Shown piece after piece: positions 43,525 to 57,123 of a stretch of DNA of 64,000 bases (position 1 is the stretch's first letter; every line of letters begins with the position of its first letter). The DNA is taken from assembly GCA_002946415.1 (NCBI GenBank), contig NJPS01000051.1:980001-1044000 (forward strand), written 5' to 3'. The notes under the pieces were generated by a model. The model had not been told where the DNA came from and made no database searches. It was given only the letters and a program-made list of their open reading frames with translations. Both the position numbers and the translations under genes were made by a program. This stretch comes from Rutstroemia sp. NJR-2017a BVV2. Taxonomy: Eukaryota > Ascomycota > Leotiomycetes > Helotiales > Rutstroemiaceae.

Positions 43525-44623
43525 ATGTCCAATTCCCCTCCAAAGGAAACGGAGGTTGAACAAGGAGTCTCGCCAGATGACCCCGACGCACAAATGAACG
43601 AGCATACGGATCCACACGCTTCTGGAGCATATGAGTTCGAGGTCAAAGAACAAGACCGATGGCTTCCAATTGCAAATGGTTAGTCAATGGCTTTCTCTTT
43701 TATCTAGTTATACTTTTCATCTTGACCTGAAGCTCGTGTGATTATTGCATATCGAGGCTTCGACGTGACTGGTATCGCTTCGTCGATCACATCTTTTATC
43801 TATACGCGCATGTTTTCGCCAGTGGGCCAGTCAAGAGCTCGGGCACACAAACGAATCCATCTAGTGGTGTTACGGCAGTCATATATCCTATCATGTCCTA
43901 CGCCTCCTCTTCTGGATCGCCGGAGATGACGGGCGCCTCAAGAGATGAGAAATATGATTCGGGTCATTCAGAAGCTAACATTCGTAACTTTGCGCCAGTT
44001 GCACGTATCATGAAAACGGCTCTGCCTGACAATGCAAAGATTGCAAAGGAGGCCAAAGAGTGCATGCAAGAATGCGTCAGCGAGTTCATTTCTTTCATCA
44101 CAAGCGAAGGTATGTCTCGGCCCGAGATCCAAGACAGGATCGTTCGTACATTGCACAGGTCTAATTAGCCTCTCACAGCCTCTGAGAAGTGTCATCAAGA
44201 GAAGCGCAAGACGGTCAATGGAGAAGATATTCTTTTTGCCATGACCTCTTTGGGCTTCGAAAATTATGCAGAAGCACTAAAGATCTATCTGTCGAAATAC
44301 CGAGAAGTGAGTTATGATACGCACGAAATAGCCCTCTAGCATCTATCTAGATCTGCGCTTACCATGGCTTCCATGTTCCAAAGACTAACGCGAGGTTTTA
44401 GCAACAATCGACAAGAGGTGAAAATCAGAATAGGCCTAGCAGTTCCGGTTTTGGACCTGCTGCTGGATCTTCTTCCACTAACGCCACGTCAACGAATTTT
44501 GCGGGTGGATCTGAGGGCTCCAACAATGTTCTTGCGGGTCAGCAAGTAGAAGGCGAGCATGATAGTGGTGCATACGTTTATGGTACTGGTCATAACGGTG
44601 CCACTAGTGGGGAGGGTTACTAG
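43525..44623 (+). CDS. HAP3: CCAAT-binding factor subunit Hap3/NF-YB
   Basis: Hap3 is the histone-fold subunit of the heterotrimeric CCAAT-binding transcription factor, with Hap5 and Hap2. The model is join(43525..43678,43999..44109,44179..44306,44402..44623), 204 aa. The conserved domain (about 44-131) reads [18 protein letters not shown], then [39 protein letters not shown] and [14 protein letters not shown]. The Cys in MQECVSEF is the redox-sensitive one described for fungal and animal NF-YB. The N-terminus is acidic and the C-terminus Gly/Ser/Asn-rich. Intron 1 is 320 bp, unusually long for this window, and an open frame runs through its end into exon 2. Confidence 0.92.
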
Positions 44624-45438
44624 TGTGGGGGGTGGATTTCTTACAAATTGAACCATTTTCGAAATATTGGGGTGATCCGAACTGATTTACGGACGAAGGA
44701 AATGTATATGCAAAGTACGTTTCCAACAGTGTATTGACTATAGGGTGTTGGACAGGATGAACAGGCGGCGGAGGTCAGAGGGCCAACTTTAAGATATCCA
44801 AATCGCTTGCTGCTTTGTACCTCAAAGGACAGGGCCGAAAAGTAAAGGGGTGTTTTTTGACGCTTTATTAGATTTATTTTGGCTCCTGAGAGCGAGAGAT
44901 CGATAACCTCAGCGGAACTCGATCTCGAGAATGGCTCAGAGAAGGTCGAATGACATTGAGCAGTAAGGCGAGCATGAGATGTAGGAAAAACAGCCCAACA
45001 TCAAATTGCCAGAAATAATACCACACATCTTATGGAGGCTGTATAACTCTGAATGGATGAATAGTAGTAACGTTGGTGTCACTTGATTCTTGCACGATTA
45101 AAGATAGGCTTGAGAAGACGTGAGTGTTTATACAACCAACCCGGAGCCTACATTCCCCCCACATGAATCCTTCATGGTGCATTGACTGTAAATATGAATT
45201 GGGAACATGATTCGCGGGGAGCAGGAGGGGCAAAGAACGTCAGGGTCGTGTCATGTGACAGGCTAAAATAAATTTTTTAAGCCAGGCTGGGGAAGGCACA
45301 CGACGAAAATTACTACCTTGGGACGGATTCTTAGAGCCTCAACTTTATCACACACCAACCTTTTCGTATTGTTCAAGTGTCTGCATATACCATTAATGAT
45401 ACCCTGATATTCTACAATTTCCTGCATTCTGTTGCAAC
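44624..45438. other. intergenic
   Basis: No coding signal is seen between HAP3 and RRN3. It should contain the HAP3 3' end and the RRN3 promoter. Confidence 0.4.
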
Positions 45439-47549
45439 ATGGTGTCCCTCGCATCAATTGACCGCTCTACACCTGCCACGGCAGGCAGCAAACCACTTCT
45501 ACGAACTACCATGTCTGGCACAATACGCAAAGCGCAAGATGCAGAGCTTGATGACGACTTGCTGGCGGAAATGCCGAAAACGAAACGAGCTAGAGTAACT
45601 TTTAATCCCAACGTCGAGGAGAAAGTGTTGGAGGAATATGTTGCAAAAGGCAGAACCTTGGAGAGTGTCAGGACGGAAGTCAAGAGGGCAATCGAGGCGC
45701 ACGGCAGAGGAGATAGCGAGAAATACGATACCATCAAGGCGATCTTCACACCTGGCAGGGAGGGCGACGAGGGCGACGAGGACGACGAAGAACAAGATTC
45801 TGCAGCTTCGAATGAGGAGATGAAAATATATTTGCTTGCGCTTACTAATTATGTTTCGCTGTTGAACAAGAACTGCAACGGGCTTGTGAGGGCTATCCTA
45901 GCTTGTGAATGGATGGGCAGAGAGGAAAGCTTCGTGAAAGTGTATGCGCAATTCTTGGGAAATCTGGTCAGTACGCAAGGTGCTTATGTAGGAATGGTGC
46001 TTGGAATGCTCGTTGGACATTTTACTGGAGGTATGTCAAAGTACCCCTCTTCAATGTGTCGAGCTTCTCTGACAGCATTTTAGTACGCCTATCGAGTGGA
46101 CGCCTACCTGGGTGTCCGGACGTTAGTCGCGATAAACTCGCTGGGAGAGTGCACTATGTCTTGAAATATCTCATTCGTTTGATTCCCTCCGCCAGCGCCA
46201 CGCTGTCGCCTATTCTTTCGACCAAGTTCCCCTTTGCCGACGAATCTCAAAGAATGCATGTTATGTATATCAACAATCTTGTCCGCCTGATCGAATACGC
46301 ACCAGAGCTAAAGTCGGACGTCTTCGCGCTCATCACAGACAGGCTTGTCAAGATCGATGTACAAATGCAAGTTGACTTGGACGATATGGACGACGAGGTT
46401 GCAGGAGCTATTGTTCAGGCTCTTGCTATAAGCCCATCGGAACAAGAAGATGAGGAGAAAGATGACGAAGACGACTCGGACGACAGTGATGCGGAGTCAG
46501 TAGACAGTGACGATTCCCTCAGCGAGCAGGCAAAACAAGCGAAGGAAATACAGGACAGCGTTGAGAAGCTAGACGCAATACTCGACCGCTTATTTGCCAT
46601 CTACGACCCCTATTTTACCGACCCAAATAGCATCGAAGCTGCCAACATGTTTGAGACTTTACTCGGACATTTCGCCAATATTATCCTGCCCACTTACCGA
46701 TCCCGACACACACAATTCCTTCTCTTCCACTATGCACAAAAAGCAGAACATCTCATCGATCAATTCGCAGGAACATGCGTGCAATTAGCATTCCAGTCAG
46801 GTAGACCTGCCGTTCTTCGACAAGCTTCAGCAGCTTACCTAGCAAGCTTCGTCGCACGCGGAGCGCATGTACAACCTCAAGTGGTTCGGACGGTTTTCGA
46901 GCTCATTGGTAGCAATCTAGACCATATCAGAATAGAGAACGAGCTCACATGCCGTGGACCGGACCTCAAAAAATATGGCACGTTCTATGCGATGACGCAA
47001 GCTCTTCTCTATATCTTCTGTTTCCGATGGAGAGATCTCATTGACTCCGCGGAAGTGTTCGATGACGAGGATCCGCAGGCATTTATTGGACAAGAACTCG
47101 TCTGGACAGAAGGCATTAAGGAGACACTCTCGCGTGCAATCTACTCCAAGCTCAACCCTCTTAAGATCTGCTCGCCTCCTATCGTCTCTGAGTTCGCCAA
47201 GATCGCCCATCATCTTCGATTTATGTACGTTTACCCATTACTGGAAACCAACAAGCGCATCCGCCTAAGTCAGTTCGCTTCGGCAAATGGGCAAGGTGCG
47301 TTGAGAGATACGGGCAACGGTAGCAATGATGAGAGCTGGCATCAACTAGATGCGTATTTTCCCTTCGATCCATATCAGTTGCCGGTCTCAAAGAAGTGGA
47401 TCGAGGATGACTACGTACAATGGAAAGGTATTCCGGGACTGAACCAAGACGAGGATGAGGATGATAGTAGTGCGGAAGAGGACGATGATGAAGATGAGGG
47501 CGAGCCGGCGGAGGATGATACAGCGACTGATGATGAAGGCGAGGATTGA
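45439..47549 (+). CDS. RRN3: RNA polymerase I transcription initiation factor Rrn3
   Basis: Rrn3 (TIF-IA) binds initiation-competent Pol I and recruits it to the rDNA promoter in the nucleolus. The model is join(45439..46030,46084..47549), 685 aa; the 53-bp intron is phase 1. The protein is a HEAT-repeat helical array with the family's conserved stretches RVHYVLKYLIRLIPSASATL, FADESQRMHVMYINNLVRL, RSRHTQFLLFHYAQ, and the block FYAMTQALLYIFCFRW (about 490-510). After that come SKLNPLKICSPPIVSEFAKIAH and FPFDPYQLPVSK. An acidic Ser/Asp/Glu-rich loop (about 310-345) and an acidic C-terminus are also typical. A second Met (residue 25, MSGTIRKAQDAEL) could be the real start. Nothing appears broken. 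Confidence 0.92.
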
Positions 47550-50416
47550 ATAATCGGTTAGAGGGGGGGCTGATGGTGGGATATAATGGACGATTTCTTT
47601 TTTTCAATGATGTTTTACACTGCATGGCGCTCATTACTGAAACGGAGTTTATGGTCTGAGTTTGGGTCTGGGCCTGGTACGTAACGGAAAAAGCGAAGGA
47701 TGGGTGGAAATGCATCGGGGCATCAAAAGCGAAGGAAAATATGAGGAACAAAAGTCTGGCGCTGGCTGGTATGGCGGCTGGGGCGTTTGATACCCGGTCT
47801 CTTTCGTTCTTCCTGTGGTCTTAGTGGAGCTATAAGAGGAAGGTGCGACGGGGACATGAAGTGATCGATGGTTAAAGATTTAGGGAGTGTTACTGAAGCG
47901 TGGTGAGATGAATGCTGTATTAGCTGATTTGTTAGGCGGAGCAGACGGACGGATGGATGGGAGAATAGCTCGTGTTTGTGCTTGCTAGAGCGGATATTAT
48001 TTGCTTTGTCTTTGGCTGGAGCTTGATTGCTCGCCTACTTGATTGTGATGGAGCATTAGCGTTGTCATTCAGATCGGATCGCATTCGAGCTAGATGTGGT
48101 CCAAGGTAGATACAGCAGAGAGGGGGAATAGCAATGATGAATACATTCAAAACATTCTTGCTTGTTATTGTGAATGTGCGTATGAGTGTGTGTGAAGTGA
48201 TATTGCATACTTGTATGTATATGAGGGGAGTCTTTCGTTCTACTTTTAATTCTACCTCTTTCTTCTATATCTACCTACCTATAGCATACTTACTTCTTCC
48301 CCCCTCCTTTCTTCCTAGCAAATAAATTGGATATCATCTACCCACCCTTCCCCTCCGCTTCGCCTCTCCTCTCCCCTATCCTTCCCTTCCTGTCCCACCC
48401 AGCATAGTTTCCGCACACCCAGCCTATCTATAGAGACCACAACGTAACGTAAAACCAAAGCTCCCACTCATCTCAGGCCGTGCAGTACGTCTTTCTTGTG
48501 AGTGTAATGAGTGTAGTATAGTATAATTGCGCACATCACCACGCAATCAATATACTTGAACTTGAAATTAAAGCAAGCCCGCGATCGATCCTGCTATCCC
48601 CTCTCTTCTCCGCTTCTCTCTTCTTCTCTTCTCTCCAGGCGGTTTATATACAGCGTATGCGTATACTTGGAGAAGGAGGTCGATGGAGGTTGTTGGCTGT
48701 GGATGTGATGTCATCTATGGGTTCGGGGATCAGGAAGAGAAGTTGCTGGTTAGTGATATACTGGCTTATGCGAGTTTCGGTGTGGGTGGGGTGAGAGCGT
48801 TGGGTGTGTGGTTCTGCAGGAGGAGGAAAGTTGTTGAGGGAGGGGAGGGAGGGGCGAGCGGTCTGGGTAGCTTGAGTTATTGAGGTCGTTCGTGGTGATG
48901 AATGGGTGGCTTGACGGGGCGAGTGTCGTGTTATGTCATGACGTGTGGGTATATCTTCTTACCCCTGCTAGGTGTGGCATTCGCTTTTGAGGAAGAGTCC
49001 TTGTGTTGCATGGCAAGCTATCTAGCAATGAGGTAAGAGGGATGGGAAGTACAATATTTTGGGGAGTTTAGGGCTTCTGGGAGAGATGGGCTTGTTGTGC
49101 AGCTTATATCAAAGGGCACAGAGTGGTCAGGACATATATGATATTGGTCCTGCAAGCAGGCTTGATGTAGTGGTTTTTAATGTGGCTGGGATTGTGAATT
49201 GACGCCATCGAGCTCTTTGACAGATGATTGGTGTGTTGTTTACCCTAGATGAAGAGGGTGCAGTTTCTTTGGTAGTGAATTGCTCGTGCTTGGCTGAGCT
49301 TCCCCTCTCCCCGCCCCTTCTTTGTGGTCAGCGGCCGAGTGGAGGTTGGGAGCGGGTTTTGATGGGTTTCTGAAGGATGTTATCCACATTAAAGAACATC
49401 ACTGCCGTCACTAGCCTCATTCCGAGATAGTAATTTTCATCCGAGATCTCATAATCTGTTACGTATAAATGCGGCCCGACCTTTTCTCTGAAACTGAATG
49501 CCTCGAATCCCGAGTGCTAGTCTCGGCATGCGTGAATCTTTTAGCATTTTGTTAGAGATAACAATTGCGGATTAAGTGACTGGGTGTCGGCTAGCCGGGC
49601 TATACATAGCATGGCTATTTCGGGACAACGAGAGGGTGAGCAGGATATTCTGTGACGAACAGTTATTAGAAGTATCCAGTATAGCTGACGACCAATATGA
49701 TGGCAATATTCAGCTTGAGGTGTGCTGGAAGTGAAGGTAGAAGCGAGCACCGAAGAGCAGTGAATATAGGCTCGGTGAAATGGAGGTGTATCGAATAGGG
49801 CAAATCTCCATTCACTTCCTTCTGTTTGATAGGACATCATGACCCAACTACGCGCGAAAGCCACACGAGCCGTTTCGTATCTACCAGCCTGTTGCACAGT
49901 AATAGTCCGCTAAAAGGCCGAAATGATAGGTTATTTGCGGGAAATATCTCATCAACAAGCAAAACCAAAGCATGAGAAGTATCTATTCCCTGATATAATT
50001 CTTTGGAGGGCACTGCAATCGGAGCAGGAAAAGGGGTTAATCCGGCGTCAGTGACTTCCAGAGGTTTGTTTTGATCTTGCTCGAAAGTGAAGTAAACCTC
50101 CGTCATCTCGTATCAGCTCGTACTGCCGTACCTATAATTCGAGTATTTTTCACTACTTCTTGCACACTGAATTGTTAACTGAACAATCCACCTATATTTG
50201 CAAAACAATGCCGCTGGCTTGACGATATACCATCCGCACTTGTATACTCAAACAATGAAATCAACCTACTATAAAACTTTCTTCTCACGGTCTGTCTTAG
50301 GATTTAGTTTCTCCGATGACGAGTTCTTCGGTCACCACATCGACGTTCTAGACAAATTTCCATAAGCAGAAATTGTGCGTTTCGAACTATTTCGAACGTA
50401 TAATACCAGACTCGCG
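47550..50416. other. 2.9-kb gene-poor intergenic
   Basis: No confident gene is present. A strongly pyrimidine-rich block (48330-48640) contains CTTCT/CTCCC runs. Two overlapping minus-strand frames near 49541-50106 look slightly protein-like and are noted as a finding. The promoter of the kinase gene should lie at the right end. Confidence 0.4.
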
Positions 50417-53400
50417 ATGCCGCAGATGGAAATTGACACCATCGACGGCCAACAAGAGGCTAAAAACAACAAACAAACATACAACGAAATAGAAAAAGAA
50501 GATCGTCGACAGAAAATCACAATGCAGCATGAACAAAACTTTAAGGAGCCCTCCTACTCTGGAGAACCAATGGTCTCAGTCTGGGAGGAGTCTTCAGATG
50601 AGGAAGATCTAGTGACAGAGAGGAAACGCGCAGAAGGTAAGCAATCCACCCCAACAAGGTGCAGCTTGCGGCCTTGGCAAAAGCATCTGCGCGCCTACCT
50701 CGACTTTTCCTTTCTGCTAAGTGGTGTTAATAAATTTATAGACCGTGATCCTCTAAAGGATAAATTACTACGGATCTTCAAACCCAAGACCCCGAAGTCT
50801 TCGCCGATGCTTGATTCCACCCAGCCGTTACTAACGCCAAAGCCCGATTGTACATCAGATGAAGACGAGAGACCGACCGGAGTACCCGTACGATCTGGGC
50901 CATCGATTACATCTATGACCGCTTTAACTCGTAGGAAGGTTCTGGATGAATCCCGCAACCCAGTTGGCGGTGATTTGGAGCCGTTGACAGAAACAGCGGA
51001 GGAACAAGTCGGACAAAGAGACATCGCCCAACATGAAGCTGACCCGCACGCCGCAAGTGATCGGCGACTTAAACTTGCTGTACGCCAGCATGTCGCAGAT
51101 CCCAAAAGTGGCCGAGCACCGCCGCTCACCAGACACGCTTTCACAGGACCCCGATTGAGGAGATCGCGAGAACCAATTAATAGTGAAACGTCCCCCGAGC
51201 GAAACGCGCCAACGATCATAGACGCCGACGCAGGGAAGGCCCTGCCCACTCATGACTATCCTGCGCATGCGTTGAGTCACGCGTTCATGTCCTACACGAA
51301 TACAGATCGTCCTCGAGAAAAATGCAGGGAAGCAGGCGAGGAAAGTGCTTCCAATTCGTCAGAATCTCCGACAGAGAGTCTCCGCGGAGTCAACCACATT
51401 GGAGTATCAAGTGGCTTCCCCTGCGCCCTTGCAAAGGTGGACAGTGGTTATCACTCTGTTATTGCTCAATGCAGTATGAGTAGTCTCAAGCAATTATCAT
51501 CGGTATCAATCACTAGTGGTGCAAAGCCCCATTCAAGAAGCAAAAGATCCGAAACTCACCCAGATTGCACTATTCAACCTGTCCATCCAGAGCAGGATGA
51601 TGCACCTAATGAGCGTAAACCCAGGCCAATACCAGAGGAAGAGAAAGAAGAAGCAATTGGTAGTACAACTAAGACACCAGTTGATGGAGATATCCGGGAG
51701 CATCCTCTGACTCCTCCAGAAACTCCCACATCCTTACCTTCCTTCCACGGGGACCAGCCTCAGAGAACTGCAGCCGCAGAGAAACCAGAAGCAAGCCAGA
51801 CAGGAGCTACTGATATCCATGCAGATCCTATATCAAAGGAGGTCGATCATCCAAATGATGTTGCATCGGAGAAGAGACAGATTTCGCTTGCACTTCCGAC
51901 GAACCTACCTCCCAAGACTAAGCCAACGCTGGAAATCGATACTAGCGTGTCTGGTCCTGTGACATCTGATGCATTTATTTGTCACGACGATGTAGTTGTG
52001 GAGAAGCACGGATCTCTGAATGTGAGTACCTAACATATGGAATTTCTAAGATGTGGTTAGGGGTGGATGATAAACGGGACGAGATGAGATGAGGTTGAAA
52101 ATTGCACAGTTGATGACTAATGATGCCTTAGGTGTACAAACCGCGCAAAACAACAGACAAGTCACAGACTCCCGCCCCTTGTAGGAGCACCAGTGGCAGT
52201 GGACCTGCATCACCACCGATTGCTGCTGTGCATGCTAAACAATCCATTGTTCCAAGAAGTATTCAACGTGTGGTAAGTCTCAAAACAACAAATGATATTC
52301 TTTACCTTCCCTTTGCTTTCCTTTAATTACGATCCTGAAAACGATACAAACAAACATATATCCATATTCATTTTGTAGCGCTCTATGATGTACAGTTGTT
52401 GCACAGCGGTCCTGCAGCCCTGCAGTTGAATGTGCGATTACGGACAATTCATGTCTTATGTTACTATCGTTTTCTGAACTTCGGACTGACTTACTATCGC
52501 ATTTCTCTAGGCGGCTAATGGCAATCAACCTATCGTACCTCCGGTACCTCTGATTGATCCTAAATGGCAGCGACAGGGCAATGTACAATTTCCACAAGCC
52601 ACATCTCCCTTGACACGAACGCCGTTCCGATTCGTTTCGGATGCTATTTCTACCAAAATCCGACAGCAAGCATATGAAGCCGCGATTGTGCAACTACTGA
52701 AAGACGAACAGCTCAGGCTCGCCAACTATCGAAAAGGAAAATTTCATCCTACTCGTAGCGTCAAAGAGAAAACGAACCGGTCTGCTGTCTCTCACGTGAC
52801 TCGTCCACCGCATCGAGGTCAGACCTCAACAGTGAATTCGGGAAATTTACTTCATTTCTACGCCGTACTCAAGTCCTTGGACGTGGACCCAAGTGAATCT
52901 CCAGCCTTAAAAAAGGAACCGGTTCAATTATCGCCCGCTTTCCCAATTTCAGCTGGTCACAAGAAGGAGAATTTACCTGCGCCTCGTCAACTTCTAGATG
53001 ACACCAACGCTCTTGGGATCATAAATTTGCTAGACTTTCCCCAGCCATTAAACGTTCGAGAACCACGAAAGCAATCACCTGGGCTATCACAGGTTATATC
53101 GAAGCAGCCTTCAAAGGATTTTTTGCCCGGTAATACTGAGCAGATTAAATATCTTCAAGCACCACAGCCACACCGAAATATTGGAAGTGACGGAATTCAA
53201 ACGCGGAATCTAACAGTGCGAAACCCGCCATCAATTGCGCCCTCTGGTCAAGAACAGTTGTCTAAGCAGAAAGAAGCTGCTCCTGCACATCGCCGTGTTT
53301 TGCGTGCTGTGTCTGATTCCGAAAATCTTAGCAGCGAATCACAACCTTGCGAACTCACCCCATTTGCGGCAGAGCGAACTCGACAAAGAATCTCAAGGGT

Positions 53401-56365
53401 AAAGGAAAACCAAGCAAGCATCTCTTCTGGCATCACCAGAGGTACCCCAGTTCCTCAAATTGCAAGCTTGAATCTATCTCAAGATTTTTCTCGAGAGCCT
53501 CAGCAAGGTTCACCTTCAAGTCCTACATCCACGTTTCCTCCGCCCAGCGGACTGGGTTTAACAAAACTTGCTATCAACGATTCTCCTTACTTAGACCTGA
53601 GTCATAAAGTACAGAGATTTGTAACAAAACCTCCAACTCCGCCAACCGATTATCCGTCAAGCCCTGAGGTAGTTTCGACTCGCGCCAGGATTCCACCGCC
53701 TGTCACAACGATCGTTCCCGCAAGTCCCAGTGCATCGTCAGCTCAAAAGTCTTTTTTAGGTAATTGCCTCGCAGCTTCTGGAGCCCGTTCTGCCGAAATG
53801 GATCGACTCCAGGTCAGAAAGTCCCAGTCTATCTCGGTCAGGACCAAAGCTGTTGAGGATGCCCGGCAAATGCAAGCTAGTGTGCTCGAAGCTGCAGCCA
53901 AAGCAGGTAAAGATCCTCCCAAATACGTTCTCTTAGAACTCACTGGCAAAGGAAGTTTTGGTCGAGTTTACAGAGCGTAAGTTGCCCTTGCATCAGGTTC
54001 TTTCCGATGACATCTGCTGATAACCCCATAGAAAGGACATGACATCCGCTGCGATTGTGGCTGTAAAGATTATTGATATTGACGAAAGTGACACCATAAA
54101 CCCAAAGAATGCCGATTCATACAGCGAGTTTCTGAAAGAAATCAGTGCCTTGAAAACATTGAGCGAAAGCAAAGCACGCAACATCAATCATGTTATCGAG
54201 GCTCTACCCGTTGGCCAAGCAATGTGGATGATCACCGAATACTGTGGTGGAGGTAGTGTTGCTACTCTGGTGAGGTTTATTTCTTCCCTAGGCTGGCACC
54301 TAATACTCATTTAATCGTAGATGAAACCTACCGCGCCTGGCGGTCTGCAAGAGAAATGGATCATACCAATCCTTCGTGAGGTTGCTGAAGCTATCAAATG
54401 GGTCCACGACGCTGGAATTATACATCGAGATATCAAATGTGAGATCATTTGGAGACAAATAGAATTCGTCCAGGAAACTAACTATTTCCAGGTGCAAATG
54501 TGCTCGTCACCGAAGAGGGAGGAGTCCAGCTCTGCGATTTTGGTGTAGCTGGAACTATGGAAACTAAAGTCGACAAGAGATCCACCATAATTGGCACGCC
54601 GCATTGGATGGCACCTGAACTTTTTGATGCTACACCTAGCTACGGAAAAGAAGTTGATATCTGGGCTTTTGGATCTATGGTGTACGAGATTGCTACAGGA
54701 CTTCCGCCGAATGCTGCGAACCGAATCCCATTCGAGCGCCTCGGTCCATATTTAAAGCAACACGTTCCACGGCTTGAAGGAGGAGATTATTCCGACGATC
54801 TGCGAAGCCTTGTCGCATACTGTCTCGAAGAATTTCCGAGCGAACGTCCAACGATCGACCAAGTTCAGATGCATCCATACATCTACAACACCCAAGCGAG
54901 ATACCCTACGTCTTCGCTGTCGCACTTGGTACGCGCATTCAAATTATGGGAGGACCATGGCGGGAGCAGAAAGTCCCTTTTTATGATTGGTGGTGCGCAA
55001 GGACCCTCAGAGTTATCTTCTACCGCCATATCGGACGACGAGTGGAACTTCAGCACCACGGCGGCTTTTGATCAAGAAGTTCGTCGTCAATCAACTGCTC
55101 AAGACGTGTATGACGTCTACGGATCTGGCGTGGATTTCGATGCGGGCTTTGCAGAACAAACTTCAAAACCTCCGCCAGCTCAAAAGGGAAGACGTCGCCC
55201 TCCACCTGAAGCACTAGCACCACTTAAAGCTCCTCTGGAGAAGATATTTGATCCCAACACACTTTCAAACTATGAGGAGAATAGTCGGAATCATTATGGA
55301 AGAATGTTTCCACAGCCAAGCTCGGACTTGCCATTACGGGATGATTCGGCTCAAACTTCCATCAGAGATACGATGATAGACCTTGGTGGTCATGATGTTG
55401 AAACCGGCATGTCTAGCTTCCCAGATATGGAAACAATCAAAGCTGGCAGATATGGACGGGATGATCCGGATGACGACTATACATCAACTCTACCTGACTT
55501 CAGTCGGCCTGCATTGAGTGATCCTGCGGATATCAACCCCAATCGTCGCACACAAGATTGGAAATTTCCATCCATGGCTCCACCTGCTTCTGCGGACCCC
55601 GAGCTTTCACGATTCCCATCGAGTTATGACGTTCCACGTCCTGCTTTCACTCCTGGGTCTGGTGGTAGGCCACCTTTGGTTCACCATCCTACAGAACCTC
55701 TCGGTTCTGGTTTCGGTGGCGGCTTTGCGGGAACGCAAACTGCAATGGAACGCATGTCCGTTCGAGAATCACTCATTGATCTAGATATGAGTTTGCCTGA
55801 TCCAGTCCCCGAGTTCGCTCGGCCTTCTACGGCACAATCAGACACCATATCCATCTCAAGTGAACGGACTCATTCTCTGACTTCGTCCACGGTCAATCCT
55901 TTCGAGCTCGAACATCACGCGTCTCTATACCAGCCCACTCATGAACGTGAACCCTCTATTTATGTTACCGAGGATTTTATGGCTCCCTCCAGACGTCTCA
56001 CCGGAAATACCCTCAATGACTTGGCTGATGTTTCAGACTTCTCGGTATCTGATGCTGAAGGCAACAAAGACGAGGCTTCGGACTCCGACTACGCTATACC
56101 ATCATATCCCCCCCATATCCCGGACCAAAACGACCCCGAACCCCAGTATACCATGGCACATTTCCCTGATCTGCCACCTGCTCCTTCGATTCCTGCTCTT
56201 ACGGGCGAGGCGTCGCACGCCGAAATGCAACATGAAATGACCCGTATGCTGGCTAGTCTTACTGGGCAGCTTTCAGCATTCCGCGATGTCTACGACTCAC
56301 CAGCTGTTGCGCGCAGACCCAGTCGACGTCGTCAACCCCGAGCGGATGGAGAGAATGGTGTCTGA
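50417..56365 (+). CDS. Ste20-family germinal-centre kinase with very long N-terminal region
   Basis: The model has six exons: 50417-52021, 52132-52272, 52511-53976, 54032-54269, 54321-54438 and 54492-56365 (1,813 aa, all in frame). The first 1,050 residues are Ser/Pro/Glu-rich and mostly disordered, with a more conserved helical patch (FVSDAISTKIRQQAYEAAIV) near 620. A short conserved helix, AVEDARQMQASVLEAAAKAG, precedes the kinase domain. Kinase motifs are GKGSFG (1061-1066), VAVK (K1083), HRDIKC (1185-1190), DFG (1205-1207) and GTPHWMAPE (1224-1232), the last being typical of Ste20/GCK kinases. All catalytic residues are present. The C-terminal 450 residues are disordered. Closest in style to fungal YSK/MST-type GCKs (Neurospora MST-1-like), which act in septation and polarity networks; the exact orthologue is uncertain. 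Confidence 0.88.
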
Positions 56366-57123
56366 TTCGGACATTATACTTTTTGTTTCGTCACCCACAT
56401 TACCATAATGTAAATTATATTACGAACATACCGCGAAGATTTCAAAATTTCTTATAAAATACACCACAGCAAGGAAGCCATCGAATCAGTCTCAGCTACT
56501 CACATTTTGCTCATGTATGCACAGAGCACTTAGGAATGCAAAAATCCATCTATTCATCAGCGAGGCGTTTCTGCGATTCGTCCGAAGGCGTATTCGACTC
56601 CGCATGCTGGGATTGGACTGGGAGTGCAATGGACCTTTGAATTTCTCTTATGACCAATATGCGATAAATTTGAATGGGTGGATAGAGTGGAATGTGGAAC
56701 AACATCAAAAATGGCGCAGGCGCAGAGGATCGAAGGAAAGTGCTTGGAGGTATACTGGATGGATGAGATACCATAAGTGATGGCAGGATGAATAGCATCT
56801 ATGAAATGAATGATACTCGTAGTAGGAAATACTTAGAAATGAAGCGTCTAAAAAACGGTTGAATTCTTCCTCAATCAATCGTAGTCTGCTCCCATGTTAA
56901 ATACATCGATGAATTATGAACTAGACTACTTGCCAAATCAAGAAATGCTCGGTGGTTATTAGTATCGCCAGTATAAGTAGATTGACCTCTCTACTTGCTA
57001 TGCTTCGTATAACTATAATAGTTCAATAAATCCTCGTTGAGTTTGTAAACTATAAACAAAAACTGTCATTTTCAACTCTTACCACCTCTCTTAACTCAGA
57101 CACAGCACCTCAATTCTTTCTAC
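56366..57123. other. convergent intergenic
   Basis: These are 3' flanks; the longest frames are under 90 codons and overlap on both strands. No gene is supported. Confidence 0.4.

Noticed and set aside
43154..43597. 147-codon ORF as an independent gene
   Set aside because: It overlaps the HAP3 start and conserved N-terminus in another frame; at most it is a uORF.
47221..47751. 176-codon minus ORF overlapping the end of RRN3
   Set aside because: It is antisense to the acidic C-terminal codons of RRN3 and its composition (His/Pro/Arg) is the expected shadow.
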